Of a stretch of DNA of 64,000 nt, positions 41,270 through 49,663 are shown piece after piece (positions within the stretch are counted from its first letter, which is position 1; every line of letters starts with the position of its first letter). The notes under the pieces are model-generated. The model was not told the DNA's origin and did no database searches. It saw only the letters and a program-made list of their open reading frames with translations. The translations under genes and the position numbers were made by a program. The DNA comes from Blastococcus sp. TBT05-19. GTDB lineage: Bacteria; Actinomycetota; Actinomycetes; Mycobacteriales; Geodermatophilaceae. Location: contig NZ_QOHI01000001.1 of assembly GCF_003319095.1 (NCBI RefSeq), positions 1,240,001 through 1,304,000 of the forward strand, read 5' to 3'.

Positions 41270-42360
41270 CCCGTCGGTTCGTCGTCGAGGCCGACGGCGG
41301 GTCGCGGGGCAACCCGGGCCCCGCCGGGTACGGCGCGCTCGTCCGGGACGCCGAGACCGGCCGGGTGCTCGCCGAGCGCGCCGCGTCGGTCGGCCGGGCG
41401 ACCAACAACGTCGCCGAGTACGGCGGTCTGGTTGCAGGCCTGCAGGCGGCGCTGGACCTGGACCCGACGGCGTCGGTGGAGGTCCGGATGGACTCCAAGC
41501 TCGTCGTCGAGCAGATGTCGGGGCGCTGGAAGGTCAAGCACCCCGACATGCAGAAGCTCGCGCTGCAGGCCCGGCAGATCGCCCGCCAGCTGGGGCAGGT
41601 CCGCTACACCTGGGTCCCGCGCGCGCAGAACGGCGCCGCCGACGCGCTGGCCAACAGCGCCATGGACGGCCGGCCGATCCACCGGGACGCCGCCGCCGAG
41701 GCCGTCGTCCTGGAGGACGACGTCCAGCCGACGCCCGAGCCCGCCCCGGTCACCACCACGGTCACCCACCTGCTGCGGCACGGCCAGACCGAGCACACCC
41801 CCGAGCGCCGGTTCAGCGGCCGCAACGACCTGCCGCTGTCCCGCACCGGCCGCGCCGAGGCCGAGGCCGCCGCGCACCGGATGGCGGGGCTGGGCATCGA
41901 CGTCGTCGTCGCCTCACCGCTGCGCCGCACGCGGGAGACCGCCGAGGCCGTCGCCTCCGTGCTCGGCCTGCCGGTGCAGCTGGACCAGGACCTGGTGGAG
42001 CTGGACTTCGGCGACCTCGAGGGCCTGTCCGGCGACGAGGCGAGGCAGAAGTTCCCGCTGGCCGTGCGCCGGTTCCTGTCCGACGTGCGGGTGGCCGCGC
42101 CCGGCGGGGAGTCGATCGCCGACGTCAGCGCCCGGGTGGCGCGGGCCCGTCAGCGGATCCTGGCCGAGCACGCGGGGAAGACGGTGCTGGTCGTCAGCCA
42201 CGTCACCCCGATCAAGCTGATGCTGGCCGCCGGGCTCGGCGCCGGCGACGACGTCGTCCACCGGGTGTTCCTGGAGGCGGCGTCGCTGTGCACGGTGGCG
42301 TGGTCGTCGGACGGGCGCACCTCCGTGCGGCTGGTGAACGACACCGCCCACCTGCGCTAG
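41266..42360 (+). CDS. Bifunctional RNase HI / histidine phosphatase (CobC-like)
   Basis: 364 aa fusion. Residues 1-135 are RNase HI: VEADGGSRGNPGPAGYG, the Glu in NNVAEYGGL, RMDSKLVVEQMSG and QNGAADALANSAM give the D-E-D-D set. Residues 165-364 are a phosphoglycerate-mutase-fold phosphatase with LLRHGQTEHTPERRFSGR and the second His in VVSHVTPIK. It matches Rv2228c, in which RNase H is joined to an alpha-ribazole phosphatase that acts in B12 synthesis. A linker of about 30 residues separates the domains. Both active sites look intact. Confidence 0.92.
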   Translation: MTRRFVVEADGGSRGNPGPAGYGALVRDAETGRVLAERAASVGRATNNVAEYGGLVAGLQAALDLDPTASVEVRMDSKLVVEQMSGRWKVKHPDMQKLALQARQIARQLGQVRYTWVPRAQNGAADALANSAMDGRPIHRDAAAEAVVLEDDVQPTPEPAPVTTTVTHLLRHGQTEHTPERRFSGRNDLPLSRTGRAEAEAAAHRMAGLGIDVVVASPLRRTRETAEAVASVLGLPVQLDQDLVELDFGDLEGLSGDEARQKFPLAVRRFLSDVRVAAPGGESIADVSARVARARQRILAEHAGKTVLVVSHVTPIKLMLAAGLGAGDDVVHRVFLEAASLCTVAWSSDGRTSVRLVNDTAHLR

Positions 42361-43112
42361 AGCCGCGCGAAGAGGTAGGCCGACACCGCGACGGCGAAGA
42401 CCACGATGAACACCCGCAGCGGCGTGACCGGGATGCGGGTGGCGATCCGGGCGCCGACGAAGCCGCCCACCAGGCTCGCGGGCGCGGCGACGCCGACGAC
42501 CGCCCAGTCGATCGGCCCGAAGATGCCGAACACCACGAGGGTGACGGTCGCGGTGACCGCCGACAGCGCCGACTTGAAGGCGTTGGCCAGCTTGAGCCGG
42601 TGCAGCCCGATGCCCAGGACGCCGACCAGGATCACCCCGAGCGCGCCGCCGAAGTAGCCGCCGTAGGCGGTCGCGAGGAACAGCGCGACGTGCAGCCAGA
42701 CCGGGTCCCGCCGCGGCCCGTCGTCCCCGCGGTCGGCGATGCGCCGCGTCAGCAGCGGCTGGACGGCGAGCAGCGCGGCGGCCAGCAGCACCAGCACGGG
42801 GACGACGACGTCGAAGGCCTCGGACGGGGTGGTCAGCAACAGCACGCTGCCGGTGAGCCCACCGGCCACCGCGACCGCGCCGAACCGAAGCAGCCGGCCG
42901 CGCTGCCCCTCGTACTCGGCGCGGAACCCGATCATGCCGCCCAGGTAGCCGGGCCACTGAGCGACCGAGTTGGTCACGTTGGCCGCGACGGTGGGCAGCC
43001 CGAGCGCGACGAGGGTGGGGAAGAGGATCAGCGATCCGCCGCCGGCGATGGAGTTGATGACGCCGGCGACCAGGGCCACCCCGGCAGCGACGACGAGATC
43101 GGCGACGGACAC
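42357..43112 (-). CDS. TSUP/TauE-SafE family membrane transporter
   Basis: 251 aa with about eight membrane segments in two repeats. The N-terminal GVINSIAGGGSLILFPTLVA and central ATAYGGYFGGALGVILVGVL are the paired signatures of sulfite/sulfonate exporters. The stop overlaps the RNase H gene stop by 4 bp (convergent). Cargo unknown, probably an organosulfur anion. Confidence 0.85.
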   Translation of the reverse strand: MSVADLVVAAGVALVAGVINSIAGGGSLILFPTLVALGLPTVAANVTNSVAQWPGYLGGMIGFRAEYEGQRGRLLRFGAVAVAGGLTGSVLLLTTPSEAFDVVVPVLVLLAAALLAVQPLLTRRIADRGDDGPRRDPVWLHVALFLATAYGGYFGGALGVILVGVLGIGLHRLKLANAFKSALSAVTATVTLVVFGIFGPIDWAVVGVAAPASLVGGFVGARIATRIPVTPLRVFIVVFAVAVSAYLFARL

Positions 43113-43134
43113 CGCGCCAACCTACGGTGGGCCC

Positions 43135-43494
43135 ATGAGGAAGCCGGGCAAGGCGTCGATGCTGGCCGCGCTGCTGGGCGGAGGCGGCGTGCTCCACCTG
43201 GTCCGGCCGCAGATGTACGACTGGCTGGTGCCGCCGGAGCTGGGGGACCAGCGCACCTGGGTGCTGGCCAGCGGCGTCGCTGAGATCGGCACCGCGGCCC
43301 TCCTGGCGGCACCGGCGACGCGCCGCCTCGGTGGCTGGTCGGCCGTGGGGCTGCTGCTCGCGTTCGTGCCGGCGCACGTGCACACGTTCCGGGTGATCCC
43401 GAAGAAGCCGCTGCCCATGGCGGTGGCCATCGGCCGGCTCCCGCTGCAGATCCCCCTGGTGAACGCCGCGCTGCAGGTCGCCCGCGGGGGCTGA
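43135..43494 (+). CDS. DoxX-like small membrane protein
   Basis: 119 aa, ATG 22 bp from the TSUP start on the other strand. Four membrane segments: AALLGGGGVLHLVRPQMYDW, ASGVAEIGTAALLA, WSAVGLLLAFVPAHVH and PLQIPLVNAALQVA. HLVRP and PLPMAVAIGRLPLQ fit the DoxX/DUF4267-like group. Function unknown; some members help with redox or thiosulfate handling. Confidence 0.65.
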   Translation: MRKPGKASMLAALLGGGGVLHLVRPQMYDWLVPPELGDQRTWVLASGVAEIGTAALLAAPATRRLGGWSAVGLLLAFVPAHVHTFRVIPKKPLPMAVAIGRLPLQIPLVNAALQVARGG

Positions 43495-43515
43495 CCTCCC
43501 CGGCAGACTCGCCCC

Positions 43516-44235
43516 ATGCCTCCCGCCCCGATGCCCGACGACTGGCAGCGCGCCCTCGTCGTCGCCGCCCACCCCGACGACATCGAGTACGGCCTCGCGG
43601 CCGCCGTCGCGGTCTGGACGGCGGCCGGCAAGGAGGTGCACTACCTGCTCGCCACCCGCGGCGAGGCGGGGATGGCCGGGGTGCCGCCGGCGGAGGCGGG
43701 GCCGCTGCGCGAGGACGAGGAACGGCGCTCGGCCGCGGTCGTCGGGGTCTCGGAGGTGGAGTTCCTCGGCCACCGGGACGGCGTCCTGGTGGCCGGCGTC
43801 GAGCTGCGGCGCGACCTGGCCGCGGCGATCCGGCGGCACCGTCCCGAGCTCGTCGTCACCGGGTACTTCGGGCCGACCTGGACGCCCCCGGGGGTGTCAC
43901 CGGCCTACCTGAACTCCGCCGACCACCAGGCGCTCGGGCAGAGCGTGCTGGACGCGGTCGCCGACGCGGGCAACGAGTGGATCTTCCCCGACCTGGAGGA
44001 GGAGCCCTGGCGGGGCGTGCAGTACATCGCGGTGAGCGCGATGACCGACCCTCCGCACGAGGTGGACGTCAGCGGCACCGTGGAGCTCGCCGTCGCGTCG
44101 CTCGTGGAGCACCGCCGCTACCTGGAGCTGCTGTCCGACGACCCGGTCGAGCAGCAGGCACGCCAGGTCGTGGACATGTCCACGCTGACCGAGGACGGAC
44201 GACGGCGCGTGGGGTTCACCCTCTACTGGGGCTGA
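43516..44235 (+). CDS. PIG-L family deacetylase
   Basis: 239 aa. Zinc-binding AHPDDIEYG at residues 18-26 and a later NSADHQALGQSVLDA supply the ligands of the LmbE/MshB fold. Actinobacterial members include MshB and Mca of the mycothiol pathway; this shorter, divergent copy may act on another N-acetyl substrate. It lies 21 bp after the DoxX-like gene and overlaps the GGDEF-EAL gene by 13 bp, tail to tail. Confidence 0.85.
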   Translation: MPPAPMPDDWQRALVVAAHPDDIEYGLAAAVAVWTAAGKEVHYLLATRGEAGMAGVPPAEAGPLREDEERRSAAVVGVSEVEFLGHRDGVLVAGVELRRDLAAAIRRHRPELVVTGYFGPTWTPPGVSPAYLNSADHQALGQSVLDAVADAGNEWIFPDLEEEPWRGVQYIAVSAMTDPPHEVDVSGTVELAVASLVEHRRYLELLSDDPVEQQARQVVDMSTLTEDGRRRVGFTLYWG

Positions 44236-46496
44236 GTCGCCGCCACCCGGGTGAGCCACTCCTCGACCTGCTCGGCCGGGAGCGGCCGCGAGTGCAGGAA
44301 ACCCTGGCTGAGGTCGCAGCCCAGCGACCGCAGGTGGGCGGAGGTCTCCGCCGTCTCCACGCCCTCGGCGACGACCCGCAGCCCCAGCCGGTGGGCCAGC
44401 TCGACGGTGCTGGCCACGATGGCCGCGGTGCGGCCGTCGGTGAGCAGGTCGGCGGTGAAGGAGCGGTCGAGCTTGAGCTCGCCGACGGGCAGGTCGCGCA
44501 GGTAGGCCAGCGACGAGTAGCCGGTGCCGAAGTCGTCGATGCTGACGCAGGCGCCGAGGTCGGCGAGGCTGCGGACGACGGCGATGCTGCGGTCGGGGTC
44601 GGTGAGCAGGACGCTCTCGGTGACCTCGAGGATCAGGTGTCCGGCGGGCAGCCCGTGCTCGTCCAGCAGCGCGGCGACCCGTGCGGGCAGGCCGCTGTCG
44701 AGCAGGTTGCTGGCCGACAGGTTGACCGACATGCGCAGGTCCAGCCCGCGCCGGTGCCAGTCGGCCGCCTGGGCGACGGCCCGGTCGAGGACGACCTCGG
44801 TGAGCCGGCCCATGAGGCCGTGCACCTCGGCCAGGGGGAGGAACTCACCGGGGCCGAGCAGCCCGCGGACCGGGTGCTGCCAGCGGACCAACGCCTCGAC
44901 GCCGACCGGCCGGCCGGTGGCGACGTCGAGCTGCGGCTGGTGGTGCAGGACGAGCTGGTCACCGGCGAGGGCGGCGCGCAGGTCCTCGACGAGCACGAGG
45001 TTGCCGCTGCTGCCGCCGTGCCGGGAGCTGTCGTAGACGGTGGCGCCGGAGCCGGTGCGCTTGGCGTCGTACATGGCGACGTCGGCCTCGCGGAGCAGTT
45101 CCGCCGGTAGCGCCGGGGACTCCTCGCCGCCGCGTGCGACGGTGAGCCCGACGCTGACCGAGGCGTGCACGGTCATGCCCTCGATCGGGAAGGGCTCGGC
45201 CATGCGTTCGTGCAGCCGGCGGCCCAGGCTCAGCGCGGCGTCGGCCAGCGGCGCGTCGGCATCCATCGGCGCGAGCACGGCGAACTCGTCGCCACCCAGG
45301 CGGGCCAGGACGTCGCCGGGGCGCAGCTCGGACTCCAGCCGGTGGGCGACCATGCGGAGGAGGTCGTCGCCCGCGGCGTGCCCGAGGGCGTCGTTGACCT
45401 CCTTGAACTTGTCCAGGTCGAGCAGGGCGAGCGCAAGCGGCGTGCCTTCCCGGCCCAGCTCCGCCACCCGGCGCAGCACCGCCCGGCGGTTGGCCAGCCC
45501 GGTGAGCTCGTCGGTCAGCGCCTCGCGCCGGGTGACCGCCAGCACGGCGAGCTCCCGGACGTTGACCAGCAGGCGGACGCCCGAGCCGGTGGCCGCCAGC
45601 GCGGCGGCCCAGGTCGCCGCCCCGGTGACGCCGGACTGCGCGGCGACGAGCAGCACGCCGGTGGAGGCGACGATGACGACGAACGCGCCGATCGTGGAGG
45701 CGGTCGGGTCCGCGGGCTGCGGTTCCGCGCGGCCGGGGCGGAGGACGGCGGCCAGCGCGAGGCACACGACCGCGATCGGCTCGGTCGCCCAGGCCCAGGA
45801 GTCGGGGCTCCCGCCGGCGAGCAGCACGGCGGTGCTGCCCAGCAGCGTGGCGCCGAACGAGGCGAGGACCAGCCAGGTGCGGGGGTCGCGGCCCATGTCG
45901 CCGAGGAACGGCAGCGTGGCGACCGTGCCGAGGATGACGAACGAGACGGCGAACTGGGCGCCGACGGCCAGCGCCGTCGCGGCGGGAGCGGCGGTCAGCG
46001 GCCCCTCGCCGAGGTGCCCGAGCAGCTGGATGACCGCGACCACGGCGAGGACCGCCGAGACGCCGTTGAGCGTGTCGTTGGGGTCGGCCAGGTTGCTGCT
46101 GAAGCGGTTCCACCGGACCAGGCCGCCGTAGAACAGCGGGAAGGCGACGACGGGCGCCCACAGCGTGACCATGGCGGCCACGCCCTGGGTGGCCGGCGCC
46201 AGGCCGAGCAGGGTGCCGAGCAGCGTCGTCCCGGCGACCAGGACGGCGCCGGCGGCGATGCGTGTCCAGACGGTGCGCTCGTGGGCGACCGCCTGCGCCC
46301 GCCACACGAGCAGGGCCAGCAGCCCGCCGTGCAGGGTGAGGGTGAGCAGGACGCGCAGCGGGCCCGTGTCCGACGGCGCGCTGGCCTGGAGGCGGCCGGT
46401 GCCCACGAGCAGACCGATGACACCGGCGACGACGACGAGCGCCGTCGTGCGGAGGGGCGCCCTGGGCAGCAGCCGGGGGCGCAGGGCGGCCTGCAT
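44223..46496 (-). CDS. Membrane GGDEF-EAL protein (c-di-GMP synthesis and breakdown)
   Basis: 757 aa. Residues 15-310 contain about nine membrane helices. GGDEF is at 401-405 with an RxxD inhibitory site (RPGD, 392-395). The EAL domain (505-750) has E534 in VEALVRW, N592, the EVTES Glu near 624, DDFGTGYSS 654-662, K675 and EGVE 711-714, the full set for phosphodiesterase action. Both activities are therefore possible; which dominates is unknown. Start ATG 46496 was chosen because the open frame upstream is Arg/Pro-rich and lacks a ribosome site. Confidence 0.9.
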   Translation of the reverse strand: MQAALRPRLLPRAPLRTTALVVVAGVIGLLVGTGRLQASAPSDTGPLRVLLTLTLHGGLLALLVWRAQAVAHERTVWTRIAAGAVLVAGTTLLGTLLGLAPATQGVAAMVTLWAPVVAFPLFYGGLVRWNRFSSNLADPNDTLNGVSAVLAVVAVIQLLGHLGEGPLTAAPAATALAVGAQFAVSFVILGTVATLPFLGDMGRDPRTWLVLASFGATLLGSTAVLLAGGSPDSWAWATEPIAVVCLALAAVLRPGRAEPQPADPTASTIGAFVVIVASTGVLLVAAQSGVTGAATWAAALAATGSGVRLLVNVRELAVLAVTRREALTDELTGLANRRAVLRRVAELGREGTPLALALLDLDKFKEVNDALGHAAGDDLLRMVAHRLESELRPGDVLARLGGDEFAVLAPMDADAPLADAALSLGRRLHERMAEPFPIEGMTVHASVSVGLTVARGGEESPALPAELLREADVAMYDAKRTGSGATVYDSSRHGGSSGNLVLVEDLRAALAGDQLVLHHQPQLDVATGRPVGVEALVRWQHPVRGLLGPGEFLPLAEVHGLMGRLTEVVLDRAVAQAADWHRRGLDLRMSVNLSASNLLDSGLPARVAALLDEHGLPAGHLILEVTESVLLTDPDRSIAVVRSLADLGACVSIDDFGTGYSSLAYLRDLPVGELKLDRSFTADLLTDGRTAAIVASTVELAHRLGLRVVAEGVETAETSAHLRSLGCDLSQGFLHSRPLPAEQVEEWLTRVAATQPQ

Positions 46497-46583
46497 GGGA
46501 CGTCCATCGGCTCCGGAGGGGAGCCGGTGAACCCGGGCGCGGCCAGGTCCCCCCTTGGGGGCAGGGAACCGGTGATCACCGCC

Positions 46584-46589
46584 TAGACT
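46584..46589 (+). promoter_or_regulatory. -10 box of rnpB
   Basis: TAGACT lies 9 nt before the inferred RNA 5' end. A matching -35 is weak (CAGGGA-like at 17 bp). Confidence 0.45.
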
Positions 46590-46598
46590 GCTCGGCAC

Positions 46599-47007
46599 GA
46601 CGGACGAGTCGGCTGGGCGGTCGCGTCGGCGGGGGAGACCCTGCCGCCGAGGAACGTCCGGGCTCCACAGGGCAGGGTGGTCGTTAACGGCGACCCGGGG
46701 TGACCCGCGGGACAGTGCCACAGAGAACAGACCGCCAGCGCTCGCGCTGGTAAGGGTGAAACGGCGGTGTAAGAGACCACCGCACACCGGGTGACCGGTG
46801 TGGCTCGGTAAACCCCACCCGGAGCTAGATCAAGAAGGGACGACGGTTCGCCGGCGTCCTGCGCAGGCGTTCGAGGGCGGCCCGCCCGAGCCTGCGGGTA
46901 GATCGCTCGAGCCTGCCGGCAACGGCAGGCCTAGATGGATGACCGCCCATCGGGAGGCCGCAAGGCACCCGTGGACAGAACCCGGCGTACAGGTCGACTC
47001 GTCCGTC
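46599..47007 (+). ncRNA. rnpB: RNase P RNA (type A)
   Basis: About 409 nt. The closing P1 stem GACGGACGAGTCG pairs with CGACTCGTCCGTC at the 3' end. Conserved core pieces appear in order: GAGGAACGTCCGGGCTCCAC, then ACAGAGAACAGACCGCC, GGTAAGGGTGAAACGG and GTAAGAGACCACCG, and near the end ACAGAACCCGGCGTACAGGT. It is the catalytic RNA that matures tRNA 5' ends. The sequence matches the actinobacterial type A form. No ORF of note overlaps it. Confidence 0.96.
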
Positions 47008-47227
47008 GCCTCCCGCTGACGTCGACGCAGGAGCGATCGCGGGGCACCCCTGGGGCACGACCGCACCGACGTCGATGGACTGTGCCCGAGCGTCTGCAGT
47101 CGTGCAGGGTCACTGATCGGGCCCGTCGCGAGGTGGGCCAGGCGTGCCGGCCGCCGGCGTCCACCGGCAGACGCTCCGACGTGTACGGGAGACATCCCGT
47201 CGGACGGCGTGGCTATGGTCCCGAGCC

Positions 47228-47956
47228 GTGGAGGCTCCCCGGCTCAGTCGCCGTCTCGACCAGCTCGAGTACGACCCTGCCGAGCTGGCCCACCACCTCG
47301 ACCAGGACGCCCGGTGGCGCGAGCGGTCCGAGGTGATCGGCGGGCCGCTGCGCACGTTCGATGGGCAGATGGCTCCGGTGCCGGCCTTCATGCGGCTCGA
47401 TCTGCAGACCGACCGCAACGGTCCAGTGCCTGAGCACCGGCCCGATCTCGGCGCGTGTTGGCTCTGGACCGGGGTCCCGGTCCACGGCTACGGCTACATC
47501 CGCATCGGCAAGCGGAAAGTGCAGGCCTACCGGGTCAACTACGAACGGTGGATTGGCCCCATCCCCCACGGCGCGGTCATCGACCACCTGTGCCGGGTGA
47601 GGGCGTGCGTTCGCCCGGACCACCTGGAGCCGACGACGTACTCGCAGAACACGGTGCGCTCACCGATCCACGGCTCGCAGGTCAAGGCCGCCCGCGGCGA
47701 ATGCCCCGCCGGACATCCTTTCGACGAGCGAAACACCTACCGCCGGCCGGGCACGAACGTGCGCCAGTGCCGAGCCTGCCTTGCCGAGAACAAGCGTCGG
47801 CGGACCGGTGCCCAGCCCCGGCCACGGGCCACCGAGACGCACTGCGCGCGAGGGCATGTGTGGACGCCACCCCGGGGGAAGCGGTGTCCCACCTGCAATC
47901 GCGAGGCCGGCGCTGCGTTCCGGGCGCGAGACCGGGCAGCGCGCGCTGCTGGTTGA
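47228..47956 (+). CDS. HNH endonuclease with two C-terminal zinc knuckles
   Basis: 242 aa from a GTG at 47228 (no clear ribosome site; a longer frame to 47144 exists). Residues 75-141 read as an HNH domain: ACWLWTGVPVHGYGYIRIGK, VIDHLCRVRACVRPDHLEP and N141, with H120 and H132 as expected. Two Cys/His sets follow: CPAGH...CRAC (159-184) and CARGH...CPTC (206-223), as in phage and mobile-element HNH nucleases. It lies 220 bp after rnpB and may be a recent arrival. Function as a free-standing homing-type nuclease is inference. Confidence 0.8.
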   Translation: MEAPRLSRRLDQLEYDPAELAHHLDQDARWRERSEVIGGPLRTFDGQMAPVPAFMRLDLQTDRNGPVPEHRPDLGACWLWTGVPVHGYGYIRIGKRKVQAYRVNYERWIGPIPHGAVIDHLCRVRACVRPDHLEPTTYSQNTVRSPIHGSQVKAARGECPAGHPFDERNTYRRPGTNVRQCRACLAENKRRRTGAQPRPRATETHCARGHVWTPPRGKRCPTCNREAGAAFRARDRAARAAG

Positions 47957-48063
47957 TGGTGCGCCGGATGGCGCGAGCAGATGAGACGCCGCATCGTCGG
48001 GAACAGGCGGTAGCGGTACGCGTTCGTCTTGACACGTGATGGAGCGATGACCAGCCTCGGTCC

Positions 48064-48453
48064 ATGACGGTGATCCCGCTTCCTCGGCACGGGCAATGGG
48101 TCGGCGACCTCCGCGGCCAGGGGCGCAGCGTCCGCGTCTCGGCGCACGTCGACGTCGGGGTGATGAACCTCAGCCTCTGGCGCGACGACACCTGCGTCGG
48201 CACCGCCCGCCTGGCGCCCAGCGACGTGGCCACGCTGATCAGCGGCCTCTCCGACGGTCTGGCCGAGATCGCCGTCCAGCCGCCTGCGCCGGCGGAAGGC
48301 GACGGCGGACGGCTGTCCCGGCTGGAGGAACGGCTGGCGGGGCTCGAGTTCCGGCTCGCCCCGTCGGCGCGACCGACCGCGGTGGCACGGGTCCGCCGGA
48401 TGGCGCGGACCGCCAGCACCTCCGCCGGCAGGTGGCTGCGCGACTACCGCTAG
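48064..48453 (+). CDS. Conserved-type hypothetical protein
   Basis: 129 aa. The first 75 residues resemble a small beta-rich domain (WVGDLRGQGRSVRVSAHVDV, VMNLSLWRDDTCVG, RLAPSDVATLISGLSDGL). A Pro-rich hinge and a helix (LSRLEERLAGLEFRLAP) follow, ending in Arg-rich sequence. No family recognised. It lies between the HNH gene and the Tad locus. Confidence 0.6.
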   Translation: MTVIPLPRHGQWVGDLRGQGRSVRVSAHVDVGVMNLSLWRDDTCVGTARLAPSDVATLISGLSDGLAEIAVQPPAPAEGDGGRLSRLEERLAGLEFRLAPSARPTAVARVRRMARTASTSAGRWLRDYR

Positions 48454-48497
48454 CTCGCCTGCCGGGAGCACCGGCAGCGCTGTGCGAAGGTGGCCGC

Positions 48498-49154
48498 GTG
48501 CTCGCCGTGGTCGTGGTCCTCGCCGCGTTCCTCGGGCTGGGCGTGGGGGCGGCGGCGAACCGCGCGGCCGGCGCCTTCCCCTGGGGCGGGGCCGGTGAGC
48601 GGTCGGGACGGGCGGTCCGCCTCCCGGTGCTGGAGCTGCTCACGGCGGTGTTCTTCGCGCTGACCGCGCTGCGCTTCGGTCCCGCGTGGGAGCTGCCCGC
48701 CTTCCTCGCCGTCGTGGGCGCCGGTGTGCTGCTGACCGTCATCGACCTCCGGCACCGGCTGCTGCCCAACCGGGTGGTCGTGCCGGCCCTGCTGGTCACG
48801 GCGGCGCTGCTGGGGCTGGCGGCCGCCGCCGACGACGCGTGGGACCTCCTGGTCCGCTCGCTGCTGGCCGCCGCGGTGCTGTTCGCCGTCTACCTCGGGA
48901 TGGCGCTGCTCTCACCCGGCGCCATGGGCATGGGCGACGTGAAGCTGGCCGCGCTGCTGGGCCTCGTCCTCGGCTGGATCGGCTGGGGTGCGGTGCTGCT
49001 CGGGGCCTTCGCCGGCTTCGTCGTCCAGGCCGTGCTGGCGCTGGTGCTGATCGCCGCCCGGCGGATCTCCCTGCGCGGTGAGCTGCCCTTCGGGCCCGCC
49101 ATGCTGGTCGGCGCGGCGCTCGTCGTCGGCTGGAGCGAGGCCCTGCTGGGCTGA
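48498..49154 (+). CDS. Prepilin peptidase (A24 family, TadV-like)
   Basis: 218 aa from a GTG. The aspartyl active site is D83 in VIDLRHRLLPN and D147 in GMGDVKLAALLG. About seven membrane segments. The N-terminal Cys-rich methyltransferase domain of classical PilD is reduced to a short stretch (FPWGGAGERSGRAVRLPVLE), so it probably cuts prepilins without methylating them. First gene of the Tad locus and expected to process Flp, TadE and TadG leaders. Confidence 0.88.
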   Translation: MLAVVVVLAAFLGLGVGAAANRAAGAFPWGGAGERSGRAVRLPVLELLTAVFFALTALRFGPAWELPAFLAVVGAGVLLTVIDLRHRLLPNRVVVPALLVTAALLGLAAAADDAWDLLVRSLLAAAVLFAVYLGMALLSPGAMGMGDVKLAALLGLVLGWIGWGAVLLGAFAGFVVQAVLALVLIAARRISLRGELPFGPAMLVGAALVVGWSEALLG

Positions 49155-49242
49155 CATGCCCATTCTTGCCACGCAGCGTGACGAGCCGTAGCTCCTTGTA
49201 ACCCGATGGGTGGGCGCGTGTCCGTGGACCGGGTGACGAACG

Positions 49243-49271
49243 CTCAAGCCCCGAACCGCCGCATCCGACGA
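49243..49271 (+). promoter_or_regulatory. Sigma-28 (FliA/WhiG)-like promoter upstream of flp, tentative
   Basis: CTCAAG at 49243-49248 and CCGACGA at 49265-49271 are 16 bp apart. They resemble FliA/WhiG-type promoters (CTCAAG or TAAAG, about 15 bp, then GCCGATAA). The flp start is 74 bp downstream. Confidence 0.35.
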
Positions 49272-49344
49272 CTCCCTGCAGCAGCCGCGAGGCCGGATCA
49301 CCCGATCCGATCCTGAACGGCCGACACCTCAGGGAGCAATCGAG

Positions 49345-49578
49345 ATGCTGAACCCCTTCACCGCTCTGACCACGTTCGTCTCCTTCGCCCAGGCCCGCCT
49401 GCGCACCGAGGAGAAGGGCGCGACCGCCGTGGAGTACGGCCTCATGGTCGGCCTGATCGCCATCGCCATCATCCTCGCCGTCACCACCCTCGGCACCGAG
49501 CTCTCGGGCCTGTTCGACGGCATCGGCGACGAGCTGGGCGACGTCCCCGTCGGCGGCGCCGCCCCTGCGGCCGGCTGA
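49345..49578 (+). CDS. flp: Flp/Fap pilin
   Basis: 77 aa with AGGGAGCAATCGAG before the ATG. The leader of 25 residues ends EEKG, cut before ATAVEYGLMVGLIAIAIILA; E and Y at +5 and +6 of the mature protein are the Flp hallmark. The mature pilin is about 52 aa, one hydrophobic helix and an acidic Gly/Pro tail. It forms the Tad pilus fibre used for adhesion. A strong hairpin follows within 30 bp. Confidence 0.93.
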   Translation: MLNPFTALTTFVSFAQARLRTEEKGATAVEYGLMVGLIAIAIILAVTTLGTELSGLFDGIGDELGDVPVGGAAPAAG

Positions 49579-49605
49579 TCCACACCTGACCGGTCGCGGC
49601 TGTGA

Positions 49606-49641
49606 CGACGCAGCGGCCCCCGCACGGGGGTCGCTGCGTCG
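49606..49641 (+). terminator. 16-bp hairpin directly after flp, attenuator or terminator
   Basis: CGACGCAGCGGCCCCC at 49606-49621 pairs with GGGGGTCGCTGCGTCG at 49626-49641 with one G-T pair and a 4-nt loop. The T tract is absent. Partial termination here would give more pilin than downstream assembly proteins. Confidence 0.65.
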
Positions 49642-49663
49642 CCGCACGAGGAGGGAGGTGGGC

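Noticed and set aside
47009..47227. N-terminal extension of the HNH protein to 47144
   Set aside because: The extra residues are Arg-rich and run back towards rnpB; the HNH homology starts well after 47228.
49155..49344. c-di-GMP (GEMM) riboswitch before flp, suggested by GTAACCCGATGGG
   Set aside because: The GEMM core GGGCAAACC and the paired helices are absent; only the end resembles the consensus.
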